From Malurus cyaneus samueli (lineage: Eukaryota > Chordata > Aves > Passeriformes > Maluridae): 64,000 nt of DNA. Positions 12,501 to 23,406 of the stretch are shown here, piece after piece. How positions within the stretch are numbered: position 1 is the stretch's first letter; every line of letters starts with the position of its first letter. Both the position numbers and the translations under genes were made by a program. The stretch covers positions 31,204,243 through 31,268,242 of the forward strand of contig CM019219.1 in assembly GCA_009741485.1 (NCBI GenBank). The letters are read 5' to 3'. Under the pieces are notes generated by a model. That model did no database searches. It was given only the letters and a program-made list of their open reading frames with translations, and was not told the origin of the DNA.

Positions 12501-15500
12501 TTAGGGGAGACTTTAAGCTGGGATGGAAGACTGGGAATGGGATCAGCTGAGGTGCTGACATGCGCTGCCATACCCTGGTGCAGCAGCGGGGCTGCATGAG
12601 TGCCTGGGGAGGGCTTCTAGGTCAGACAAGGCATAATTTGATGAGGCTTCTTCTCTTTTGAGGCCTGCCTAAGTGTATTGAGTTATGGCACTGTGTCTGC
12701 TTTCACTGTGAGCAGGGCAAAGTGCATCTGCTGGCTGATACACTGGAGAGCCGATAGGAGCAGAGGAATCTGGTGGTAATCCCTGTCATTGTGTCTGTTC
12801 TTCTGGGTGAGAGCAGTGCAGTGGCTGTGGCATGCAGTGGTTTAGTTTAAAACATTGGATGCAATGCCACAGAGAGAGATGCAATGGAAAAGTAAAACCT
12901 TGGCCTGGATAAACCTGCTGATAAATACCCCAAGCCCATCAAGCACTGAACAAATTAACATCTGCCCCTGTGCAGAGCCAACTCCACCTACAGATGAGGA
13001 GTGTGTCTTGTGTTCTGCAGCCATCAGAACCCAGGCCTTTTGTGTTATTTTTGTTTGTGGATTTAAGGAAGGCTAAGTTTTTTCCTGGTGTATTTCTAAG
13101 GTGAGGTGAAATCAAAGAGTCAGAGAAGCATTAGGATCAGGACTGCATGGTGTTCAGAAAGGGTAAGAATATTTTGTTATCCTCGATGAGGTGGTAAAGA
13201 TGTAGATCCAAAGTAGGACTGACAATTGGAACAAATATCTAACAGGAGGTGGCTGCCTGGAAAGTTTAGAGTTAAAAATACCAAACAAAAAATCCACTGG
13301 GGTAAGAAGAGACTGAATAAAAGATTGTGGTGCAACATCAGTGTCTCAGAAATAAGCCAGCGCTTTCCTCGCCTTGATTTTACAGCAGAATCAAAAGCAG
13401 AAATGAAAGGCTGTGATGCCACTTTGCAGAGGGGAGAATTCCTGCCATTACCAAGAGGTACCAGAACGATCGAGGGGGCTCAGCAGTGTGCAATTAGAGC
13501 AGCAGTGGGATGGGACGATGTGACAGTTGAGCAGATGAGACTGGAGATCAGTTTGTATAATCACGGGGAAAAAAAAAGGAGATTAAATTGGGGTTGCTGT
13601 AAAAATGCTTTCCTGCGAATTATATTCTTCAGGGGGTGGGGGGAAAGCCATATTCACGTTATTTGCATTTGATGAAACAGAAATCTGAAGTGGCATTTAA
13701 AAATCCAAGTAGACAAAGAAGGGGAAATATCTTTGTTGAAGTGTTGGGGCCTAGGTGGCAGTGCTGGAGGTGTTGGGCGAAGGCTGAACTGCTGCACTGA
13801 GAGCACAGAGCAGAAGGTTTGTGCTACCTTTGCGTGACAGAGATCTCTTTGGTGATCTTACCAAGAAGAGAAGAAGCCTTTTTTATTCCTCTGAGAGGTG
13901 CTCCTCACCGCACTGACTAATTTTAGCAGGAGCTGTGAGTTCTGGAAGAGGGTTTGTTGAGAGTTTCTGAATTTCGTTGCAGTCCCACCCAGCCCAGCAG
14001 CTGAGCCTTTTGGAAGTTCTGTGAGTGCCTCTGCCTCCCACCCAGTGAGCATCCCACTTCCTCACTTCCCTGAGATCTCTGTTGTGCCAAAAGCCAGACG
14101 AGGCAGCGTCACCTCTTTGATATTAAGAGGACAATTTTTCTCTGTGGAGCTGGCAGGGGTAGAATTACAGCGGCGCCTTAATAGAAGGCAGGGACCCAGC
14201 ACATTAAATGCAAAAAACCCAACCCACTGATTAGCAAAAGGAGGCAGTTCATCCCAAAGGTGCCATGACCCTTCTGCTGGATAATTTTCCATGTCTGTCT
14301 GAATTAATTTACTGGCTCTGTAGCTAGACTCCTCCTCTTGGTGGTTCGGTGAGTGTAGTGAGGGGTCACACTGATGGGAACTCCTTGTCCTGGTATTCCC
14401 GGATGTGTCTCAAGCCTCCTGTCATCTCTGCAGCAAAGCCAAAACTCAGCTCTTAAAAACTGTTGCTGTATTTGCGGTAATAGGAGCCACAGAGATGAGG
14501 CTTCTGTAGAGAAATGCAGTGCTTGATTATTAATTTCCTTAAGTTGTACTGTAAATCCCTCATATTTGAGGTATAGGCCTGGGATGTTATTGGTCCCTTT
14601 AATTTGCTGAAAGGGCTTTTATTCTTGTCTGAAAGATGTGCAAAAATCTGGTAACCTCCAAATGTCCCACTTGTATTTGTTTCTTAGTTTGCAGAATGCC
14701 TCTCACCATGGCAACTGGGGTTTGATTTCCTGAAGCGCATGAATTTTCATGGATTTGTGATGGGGGGGGAGTGGACCCAAAACTGTGAGCTAAAGCAAAG
14801 GTTTTGCAGCGTGGCAGTGGCAGGAGCACCAGTAAATTTGTCTTGTGAGGGAGGGGGAACCCTGGAGAGAGGGGATCTCAGCTGAACAAAGGCCTGCACC
14901 CAGCCCCAAACAGTTCTATTTGAAAAAAAATCCAGCCTGACAGATTAATTTAAACTATGGCTGAATGTCACCCTCCCCATGGCTGCATCACCCTCTGGCA
15001 GCTGAGGTGGCTTTGCTCCAGTTTTAGGAAGAGCTGAGATTTCATATGGCAGCAGTCAGAGAAGGAGCAGCTGCTGGAAACCTCGTGCTTGTCCCACCTG
15101 TGGAGGTCAGGAGGGTGTGATGGGCACCATGAAATGCCCTCTGAAACCCAGCTGGGGAGAGGCTGGAGTAATGCATGAGAGTAGGAGGGAGCAGAGCTCC
15201 AAATGATGTTGAGAAATCAGGCAGAAACAAACAGGCAGCTGCAAACAAGGACAGGTCCAGGAGGGAGCGGTGGCACCGGCGTGGTATGGAGAAGTGCCTC
15301 AATATCAGCCCCACAGGCTGGGTTTGGGTTAGGGGTGACTGCTCCAGACTGAGTCAGGCTGTGGAAATAAAAAAAAAAGCAGCAAATACCTTTCAACTAA
15401 AGCTCTGACTACGCTTAGCTGAAGGATTTGTCCAGTTTGGGGTGCTTGGATGGGTGCAGAGAGCCCAAGGGACAACAATGAAATAATTGGAGGGGTAGAA

Positions 15501-18500
15501 AATGTCTGCAAGCTGCAGCTGAAAGTTATTTTGAGGTTAGTGAGGGGAAGGAGGGTAGCACATCAGAAAAGCTCTTGAAGCATGGGAATGCTTTTGCCAG
15601 TAGTGGATGATGCAATGATAAACAATGGCCTTAAATTGCAGCAAGGGATTAGGAAAATCTTTGTGAAGGGAAGGATAAGGAAGCATTGCTCTAGAGGAGC
15701 TGAGGAAAGGAGGTCCTGGTTTGTTTGAGGAAGCAGAGCCACCACTTGGAGAAGGAGAAGGTGGTGGAATCATGACCTTCACTGGTCCTTTCTTCAGCTT
15801 GTCATTTCATGGTTCCTGCGTGGAATGTGTGCAGAACACCCGTGAGATGGGATCTGTGGATGTATCGAGAGCTTCTTGGCATTTATGTGGCATTTACTTT
15901 GGCTCAGGAAAATAAAAATATAAAAAGGAAACCTCCCATCGCACACCTTGGATCTTTCTCTGTGAGCTTGCTGCTGCTTCCCATGTTGGTGGTGCTTTGC
16001 CAGAGTTATGATTATGCTGTTTTCTAAGGGACTGCACCAGTGATTTCATTGTAAGGGATTTTCCTGTGTCATAGAGGAGATAGCCCTGACTTGGGTATCT
16101 CCCAAGAGAGAGGCCACTGGGACTTTTATGACACAAGATTTTCTCCCTCCTGAAGTCTGCCTGCTTTATTCCTCCTAAGGGAGATGAGGTGAAAAGGTCT
16201 CTGCTGCCGCCTTTTAAATCTGCCAGAGGCTGGAAGAAAAGGAGAGGGGAAGGGCTGTTCCTTGTGTTATCCATGTGGAAGGGTTGGATGCTATATTGGG
16301 CATGGAGAGCCACTCCAGAACCAGCTGCACACTTGCAGAACAAATTGATATGCGGCCTTGTGGCTGGTGCTGGTGGTGACAGCCCAGGTGACAACTGCCT
16401 TCTCTCTGTCCTTCCTACCCATCTCCCACCCTTGTGACTCTGCATGATGTCTTTATCCTGTAGCACCTGAACAGTTTTGGAAAGCATTGGATGTCCAGCT
16501 AGCCATTCTTTAAAAGCCTGGAAAGGAAACTAATTTAGGGGGGAGGTTGGGAAGGCTGGGAAGAGCCACCTCTCTGGATGAGTGCCTACCTACCTGCTTT
16601 TCCTACGCTTCTCATGCATTATTCCTGGCAAGCTTCCAAGCACAATTAAACCTCTGACAGATAATCATTGGTGGAGTGGTGTCCAGGATGAATAATACAG
16701 GAATCAGGTATTTCTTTTTTTGGCACCAAATTGTGTCAGAAAACATATTTTGAAAGTCAAAAATAGAAGGAAAAAGAATCTATTAATTGAACAAGTCACC
16801 AGATCTTGATACTTTGCCTGCTTGTGTCTCATCTTCTGGGAGCCACCAGAGGCTTTGGTTTGGGGTTTGCCTGTCATAATTTGGGAGAGTTTGGGTCACA
16901 GCTGGAAAGGGCTTTGGTGAATTTTTTGGGATGAGAAGAAGGAGCTCTGCCAGCACATACTGCAACCTGAGAAGTGTGGCAGCTGTGGAGATAACAGCCT
17001 TCTGGAGAGGTCCTGGCAGGTCTGTCTGTGTGGGAGGCTGCAGGACTGAGGTGTATTAAGCAGGCAGGTGGAATCCCAAAAAGCAGGGTTGGAAGCTGTG
17101 GTTTGGGCAGCAAAGGAGGTTAATCAGAAAAACTCAAATGGACAGAGTTCGCTGGAGTTCAGCTGACTCTCTTAGAGCCCATCAATGTTTTTAGGTGTTA
17201 CTTCCAAAATTTAATTTTTTAAGATTTTTAATCTGTCCAGGTTTTTCCCATTTCCTCCATCAATCTTTTTTGCCTGGTACTGGTATCAGTAATCCAGCAC
17301 TTTCCTGCTGTGTCTGGCATGGGAACTGCAGTTGTGCTTTAGCCAGATTATTTGGAAGGGTGATTGTTCTCTGCTCTTCTCCAGTGTTTTCCATCCCAAG
17401 CTGTGAATGTGTTATACAAGCTTTAATTCAAATATATCATCCCTTATGAGATGAAAAAATCTCCAGGGGAGAGTGCAGAGTCTGCAAACAAACAGGTTTT
17501 GTTGCTCTGTGTTGAGGCACCTCTTCAGAAACGCCGCTTAATTTTTCTCCTTGCTTGTCAGCGGGTGCCTGGGATTTTGTTTGTTCCTCCCCTTCCCCGA
17601 AGGGGTAACAGTACCGGAACATGCTGATTTCCGAGGGAAATCTCCCGGCTTTCTGAGCCCATTCCTTCATTCACCGTTGTTCCCGATCGGGACACGCCAG
17701 GGTTGCGCTGCCGGCGGGCGAGCTGGTGAGTGTTGTCACTTTGTACAGAGCAGATGAAGCTGTAAAGCCTCAGGCTCCTCCAAAGCCTCCGTTTAATCTC
17801 CTGGTTGGAGCTCTCCGTGTGCTGCTGTTGGCTGCCAGACCCCAATTCCCAGCGCTGGGATGTCTGTCAGAGTGATCCTCCTGCTGTCCCATGGAGGCAG
17901 AGCCCACTGGTGTTCAGCCTGAACACACCTCCCTGGATGGGATCTTGGGGTGGATAAACCTTCCACCTGGGCAAAACAGCGGAGAAGGGATTGCCGGCAT
18001 CTCATCCTCAGCGTGGACTGTGCAGCAGGAATGACAGTGAGCTCATCCACATCCTCCCGGAGCTGTGAGCCTCTTCCTCCCTTGCCTCTCACAAGCTGGT
18101 GATTTCTGTGTTGATTCCAGATATGGAAAACGGGACCCTCCCTCAGCTCCCTGCCGAGGGCAGCTGGGTTTGTGGGGCGGATTGTCACAGCCTAATGACA
18201 TTACACGGCACTGCTTGCCCGCAGCGCTGAGTCACCGGGGACAGTTTTGTGCTGTTGATCTATAATAGCCCAGCCCTAAGGCACTGCTTTCTGTGGCTGG
18301 AGTTCACAGCAGAACTCCCCGCAGTCCGGCGAGGTGTGTGTGTGTGTGTGTGTGTGTGTGCACATCCATTTTATCCTGTGATATCACTGCTCTTTAGTGG
18401 AAATTTTTAATTGCGAGGCATTGCAGTGAATTGTTGGTCCCTTGGCATTTCCGAAGCTCTCAGCAGAGCTGCTTGGATTTTTTATTAATTCAGGATGGGT

Positions 18501-21500
18501 TTTTTTTTTTGGCTGACTACCGTAAACGACGTAAGGCTTTAAAAACTGATCAATAATCCTGATGGTAGCAGCAAAATCCAGGCCAAGGAAGCGTGAGTGT
18601 GAGCCAGAGATTACGTGAAGAAAGTTTTAAATACCTCTGACTCCCTTCCTTTCCATGGACTTTTTTTGCCCTACTGCTTCCCAATGCTTCTGCAGCCGAA
18701 TCCATTAATATTTCTCATGCTTGTTGAGCCCGTGACAGGTGATTTTAAAGCCCCAGTTTACGATGGCACTCCACTCCTCATAAGCGGAGCTGAAACACAT
18801 CGGTGCTGTCCATATGTGGATTAGCTGTGATTTATTACTGTTGTTGCCAGGTTGGAATGCAGAGGTGCTGTCTCATTCCAGGAGGGCTGTCTGTAGGAAG
18901 TGAACCCCCCGAGGAGGACAGTTTGACAAACACCCGCAATCAGCAGCACGACATCATTCAGGCGCCTGTTTTAACTTCTTCATTGAGGAGTCACCTCCTC
19001 CTTGCCTCAGCAAAACTGACTTTACAGGCTTAAAAAGGGGAAGAAAATGTGAGAAAGAGCCATCCTGGGTTTGATCTGTTGCTCTGCCTTTGATAAGGAA
19101 GTTGTTGTGGTTTAGGGGTTGGAGTTTGTAGGAGCAGTTTTGGCTCAAGTTTGCAAGGAGCGAGCGGTTTGTTGTGTGATTGTGTCTCTCCCAACACAAG
19201 TCTTCAGCCTCTTGTCTTCCTTCAGAAGATGGTTGTCTCATCCCAAGGGAGGACTGCTGTGTAATTTGTGGGTAATCAAGGGGAACAGACCTCAGAGGAA
19301 GAAGAGTTTCCAGCATCTGAACAGAATTGTCTTGAATGGGAGAAAATGGGGTCTTAGAAATGACAGGTGTGCTACTGGCTTTTCCTGGCTCAGAATATAA
19401 TGACTTTGGCGGGAGCAGGGGAGGAAAACTTGCTTTCTGGGAGCTGCCACAGAGCTGCCTGCCTTCCATCATTACCTGAGTGGTGTGTCCTTGGACTCAG
19501 TCCCCACAAAGGGAGAGTGAGGAGCACTTGGGCCTGTGGTAGTTTGCAGGCTGGCCTGGGAAATATGGGTAATCCATCATCCAGTTCTCTCCTTCTCTTG
19601 GGAACTCATGGCTTTTGGGAAGGGCAGTGTGGCTGTAGTCTGTGCCATCCCCTGCAGATCCTGGGCTGCTGCTGCTGCCACTCTCAAGGCACCTGCTCTG
19701 TCCCCATGGGAGATGCAGGCATCCTTGCTGAACGTTTTCTGAGCCTTTGGCTGTGGTTTGAAAGGCAGGGTGCGTCTTGTGGCAGGTTTGCTGGGAGGTG
19801 CTGGGTCTGGGGTTAAAAGTTAACAATGCTCTTTCCTTATTCCATTCTAATTCAATTTGGAAAGGCAGCAGGGAGACAGAGGGTACTTAGCCCTCTAAGT
19901 GCTATTCCCTTGATGGGAGTTAGTAGCTTTCACGGTATAGTGGCGTTGATTCTGTAAGCTGACCTTTACCTCCCTCAGGTTCATTCTCATTTATAACACG
20001 TAAAAAAAAAATCCCAACCCCCATCCTCTTATTTATTCCTTGGGCATCGAGGATGTAAATCCTTTGGCGTGTTTGGATTTATAGAATTACTGTGCTTTTG
20101 CTGAGCCTCGCGTCCCACTCCAATCAAATGACACGGCACTGCGGGTGATTGCGTTTCTCCTCCCCTGCCTCCCTCCTGGCTGCTCCTGAGCCACGTCTCC
20201 TTGTGTTCCCTGTACCCTTTGCAGGGAAAGGTGGGCCCTTGGCAGCTGAGGAAAGGGACAGGAAAGGGGAATCTGCCAGTCTTCAGGTTGTTCTGAAGGG
20301 CGACAACCTCCAGGTACCTTTTTTCCTGGCGCAGAATAAAAAATGCTAAGATGCTTTTCCAGGAGGCATTTCATAGCTGTGCTCCAGGCCTCCTCTGAAA
20401 CCGGAGCGTTTCCGTGGTGGCTGGGGAGAGGGGGGAGTTATAAATATCTTTCTCAGCTCTGCTTGGCTTCTCCTCAAGATAAATAGAAGTGAAAGTCAAA
20501 AGTAGAGGCTTGGCTCTCTGCAATCTCTTCCCGAGTCCCCAGGGACCTGAGCACAGGATGCTTTTGTGATGGGAAGACACTTCCTGGTGTTTCAGGGGTC
20601 TTGGAGGATTTCTGGTGTTTCAGAGGTCTCTCTCCACACTGCCTGAGGCAGGTCTCAGATTTTGCAGTGATCTCCATGCCTGGGGTCCGGTGGCTTCTGT
20701 CGTGGGAAGCCTCAGGGAGCACTGGAGCATCGCTGAGAAGTCAGCCTGAAACAAGAGCAGAAAAAAGTGTCAGTGGTTGTCCTCTAAATCTTGTAGCATG
20801 TTTACTCTCAGAAAGTACAGCCACATTACCAGAAATCAATAGTTCTAGCAGCGTTCCTCCCTGGGAAACACACAGCTGCTTGGACACGCGGGAGGTGGTG
20901 AATCTTATAAAAGCCGAGGGAATACAAAGAGCTTTGGTACAAGGGCTTTGCTGCACTTTTAGCAGTGTACAAATGGAGGGCCCTTGACCTGGGCAGTCTT
21001 CTGGGGCTTGCTGATCATCCTTCATCTTTGATGTGCCCGAGGCTATGTGAGGCAAGAGGGGCTGGGGGAGGGTTTGTCTCATTAACTAATTTCTGCTTTG
21101 AAGTACCTGTGTTTAGTAAGAAAAACAGGTTGTGGTATGCAACAATAATATAAACAAGACTCTTCCTTTGGCTGTTTTGTGGAAAGGTTTGACTTCTAGT
21201 GCTGCTCATGAGTCTGACACATCCCAGCATTTCATTTGTTTTCTTCATGGAATCCTGGACTGGTTTGGGTTGGAAGGGACCTTAAAGACCACCTTGTTCC
21301 ACCTCTCTTGCCATGGACAGGGACACTTTACACCAGGTCACTCCCAATCCCATCCAGCCTGGCCTTGGACATTTCCAGGGATCCAGGGGCAGCCACAGCT
21401 TCTCTGGGTAATGTGTGTCAGGGCCTCACCACTCTCACAGGGAAGAATTTCTTCCTAATCTCTGAATCATGCTCGGGCAGTGGGAAAGCCATTCCTTCTT

Positions 21501-23406
21501 GTCCCATCATTCCATGCCCTTGTCCAAAGTCCCTCTCCAGCTGCCTTGGAGCCCCTTTAGGCACTGGAGGGGGCCCTCTACAAACCATAGTGCTCCTTGC
21601 CTACCAGCACACCTGCCACTCCCTCTGTTAGGAATGAGAGAGGTGGAGAGTGCTCTGTGAAGGAAATTAATATCAATATGAACAGCCATTGGGACAGGGA
21701 CAGGTGATAAGGTTTGGAGTGCAGTGGGCATGATGGCAGAGTGCTGCTTCATTCTGGGGTCAGCCAAAACAAAAAGAGAAAGGTGACCAACCCCTTTTTA
21801 CTACCATCTTTTATTAATGAGACATTTTATCCTAAGTCCTCCAACACGAACGTCGCAGGCTTTTGGGAACATAATTAATCTTTAATTGTATAAATCTTTA
21901 ATTGTATGAAATGGAGTTTGTATCGCTGTCATCATTTCTCTTCTCTCTTTCCCTCCTCTCTCTGTTTGAGATGCTTCCTTAGCACAGCTTCTTTTCCACA
22001 GGGTGCTCTGCTTTAGGACAGTGACCCGGTGGAGCCACCATTCACAGTGTCCCTGGAAACCACGTTGCTGCCCTGGGGTCTCTTGCTCTGCCCCAAGACG
22101 GGCAGGGAGTCACTTTCCCTATGGCACTTTCCCTTTATGGAGTGACAGCAAACCCAGGAATTGTCCCGAAAGAAATCTAGCTGGTCTCCTCTGGAAAAAA
22201 AAAGGGTATTTACAAACTAGAATACTCTGGAGAGAACCAACAAAAGAGCAGTTGTGCCCAAATCAGTGCCAGGCAGAGCCAAATGCCTCTTTGGAGGAGG
22301 TGAAGTGCAGCCTTTCAGATGCTAAGTAGGTATTTGGGATTTCAGTCATTCCCTCTGTGGAGGAATTGATGCACCATTGGCTCTAGGAGGATTAATGTGT
22401 TGGCTTTGCTTCATGCCTTCTGTAAGGGCAGGAAGGGCTGTGGGACTGTGGCAAGCCCACGCCTGCAGGGCCAGATAGAAAATTGAATAGGAGGCAGATG
22501 GAATGGACATTTTGGGGATCTCCAAGGTGGGGAGATGTCGCTATGCAGGTTCTCTGTGACTCACAGCTCTCAGGTTAAACAGAGCTTCAAAATTAGCATC
22601 TCCACCGAGAAGCTTTTCCTGGGGCACAGCTGATGTTCCCAGGTAGAGCAATTTCCTGCTGCTTAATGGAACAGGAGGAGCATTTTACGCTTGGACACAA
22701 TGCTTTTCCAGCAATAACTTCTTGTAAGAAATTCTGATGTCATTTTTTCGGTCTGCTCTGTAGGTTGGATTAATGGGCAAGGACACGCCCCCCGGGTGCC
22801 GGAGTTGGCTTGCTTTCCTTAATTTGCACTCAAGTCTTTGCTGAACAAAGACAGATTTGTTGAACAAAGCGGGGTCAGTGCTGATGTGGGGAGCCTTGTG
22901 CCTCTAGCCTGCTAGTTTGAATTAGGACTGAGCTGTAACTGTTAAGTCCTGCGTCCTGTGGCCTGGATTGGTACAAACCTCCTGGCCTCAATCCTTGCTC
23001 CTTGCAGAGCCTGCAGCCTCGAGAGCCACCCGGGGGTGGTGCCTCCCCACGCTCCCTCAGTGACACAAGCAGCAAAACGGGAGGTTTGAGCAGCTGCTGC
23101 TGTAGATAAAAAGGATTCAAGTGCAGTCTTTAGAGGGAAAAATAATATAAAAACCAGTTTCATTTAAAGGCAAACCCAGTCTGTGAGTGGAGGCTTTTGA
23201 CAGGGCCAGCTCCTGCGAGAGAGCCATGGGCCAGCCGCAGGCTCCGTTTCTCTGGTGCCCTTCAAGTGTTTTTTTCTTCTCCCTTTCAGCTCTTCGAGAA
23301 CTTCTACTTCGGGGAGGTGCAGCTGAACTCAGTGCGTCTCTCCCAGAGGTTCTCCTCGGATGCCTCTGGCTACTACGCCACGTCTGGGCAGCTGTGCTTC
23401 TCCTGA
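393..23406 (+). CDS. ASCC1: ASCC1, activating signal cointegrator 1 complex subunit 1 (3' part)
   Basis: Five coding exons (393-529, 2626-2745, 6827-6948, 9085-9164, 23290-23406) join in phase and end at a TGA at 23404-23406. They encode the C-terminal 2H phosphoesterase (AKAP7-like) half of ASCC1. Both HxT motifs of the fold are visible: HLTLG in the first exon here and LHATVMNT in the third. Known of the family: ASCC1 partners ASCC2 and ASCC3 in a nuclear complex linked to transcriptional coactivation and ALKBH3-dependent alkylation repair. The N-terminal exons with the KH domain must lie left of base 1, so the gene is truncated by the window. The last intron is about 14 kb, far longer than the others. 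A damaged second copy of the terminal exon at 39445-39555 is judged an assembly artefact. Identification is firm: the recognisable protein string spans every exon junction. Confidence 0.95.
530..2625 (+). other. ASCC1: ASCC1 intron
   Basis: This is intronic sequence between two in-phase ASCC1 exons. It has AT-rich tracts, for example 1137-1160 with TTTA repeats and 1495-1575. I see no further exon, RNA gene or recognisable repeat. Confidence 0.7.
2626..2745 (+). CDS. ASCC1: ASCC1 coding exon
   Basis: The acceptor TTTTAG ends at 2625 and the donor GTGAGT follows 2745. One base completes the split codon and two are left over. It reads QPLTVEVAGIEYMNDDPAMT followed by DVLYAKVHMKDGSN, a highly conserved stretch of the ASCC1 phosphoesterase domain. 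Confidence 0.94.
3447..3550 (+). repeat. CR1 LINE 3'-end fragment
   Basis: The text around CTAGTGGAAGGTGTCTCTGC, then CCATGGCAGGG, GATGATCTTTAA and CTAACCCAAACCATT, is the 3' portion of avian CR1 in sense orientation. It is diverged and lacks an intact terminal octamer, so it is probably old. Confidence 0.75.
4733..4950 (-). mobile_element. CR1 LINE fragment, antisense
   Basis: It begins with ACAGAATCATAGAATAGG, the reverse complement of the CR1 3' terminal octamers. It continues through TTGAGTCCAACTCGTGGCCC and the GAGCTCTGGCAGCCTTGAGG block shared with the other copies at 7196 and 49138. It is a 5'-truncated dead fragment. Confidence 0.82.
6827..6948 (+). CDS. ASCC1: ASCC1 coding exon with second HxT motif
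   Basis: The acceptor TTCCCAG ends at 6826 and the donor GTATGT starts at 6949. One base completes the previous Arg codon and one base is left over. The exon reads LQMVADQLVERFVASGLMLK, then EWDRVKLHATVMNTLFRKDP. LHATVMNT is the second HxT motif of the catalytic fold. Confidence 0.94.
6949..9084 (+). other. ASCC1: ASCC1 intron with a CR1 copy
   Basis: A 2.1 kb intron. About 7196-7610 is CR1. 7740-8940 is unique-looking sequence with no supportable exon. Confidence 0.7.
7196..7610 (-). mobile_element. CR1 LINE 3' fragment, antisense (longest CR1 here)
   Basis: It starts with AGAATCATAGAATATCC, the reverse complement of CR1 terminal octamers. It runs through TCATTGAGTCCAACTCCTGG, CTCTGGCAGCCTTGGGGCCA and ATGAGGTCTCTGCTCTGTCT to about 7610. 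The longest CR1 piece in the window, 5'-truncated, with no intact ORF. Confidence 0.87.
9085..9164 (+). CDS. ASCC1: ASCC1 coding exon
   Basis: The acceptor CTCTACAG ends at 9084 and the donor GTCAGT follows 9164. Two bases complete the split codon and the exon ends in phase 0. FKERESFNGRNILK is the conserved part. The first ten residues (EERSNTMTGK) differ from what I remember of the mammalian sequence here, so this is a variable loop. Confidence 0.92.
18334..18360 (+). repeat. TG dinucleotide microsatellite
   Basis: An uninterrupted GT/TG run inside the ASCC1 last intron. The matching site in the second copy (about 34805-34830) is shorter and interrupted by TATG, as expected from a noisy read rather than a real allele. 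Confidence 0.9.
21247..21560 (-). mobile_element. CR1 LINE fragment, antisense
   Basis: The sequence GGTTTGGGTTGGAAGGGACC, then CTTGCCATGGACAGGGACAC and GGGAAGAATTTCTTCCTAAT, is the typical antisense CR1 3' region. The same element recurs in the false duplicate at about 37567-37850 with many single-base losses. Confidence 0.87.
23290..23406 (+). CDS. ASCC1: ASCC1 terminal coding exon
   Basis: The acceptor CCCTTTCAG ends at 23289. The exon is in phase 0 and has 39 codons including TGA at 23404-23406. It reads LFENFYFGEVQLNSVRLSQR, then FSSDASGYYATSGQLCFS, the C-terminus of ASCC1. Confidence 0.96.
   Translation, partial: LFENFYFGEVQLNSVRLSQRFSSDASGYYATSGQLCFS

Larger units (their letters stand above)
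9165..23289 (+). other. ASCC1: ASCC1 last intron, about 14 kb, with AT-rich islands
   Basis: The intron runs from GTCAGT at 9165 to CCCTTTCAG ending at 23289. It contains a CR1 piece near 21247-21560, a TG microsatellite at 18334-18360, and several low-GC islands (10730-10790, 10915-10960, 11510-11590, 12140-12210, 18490-18730). These islands have the texture of conserved noncoding elements, but conservation cannot be judged from one sequence. No other gene is supportable. From about 12521 onward it is repeated imperfectly at 29429-41345. Confidence 0.7.
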
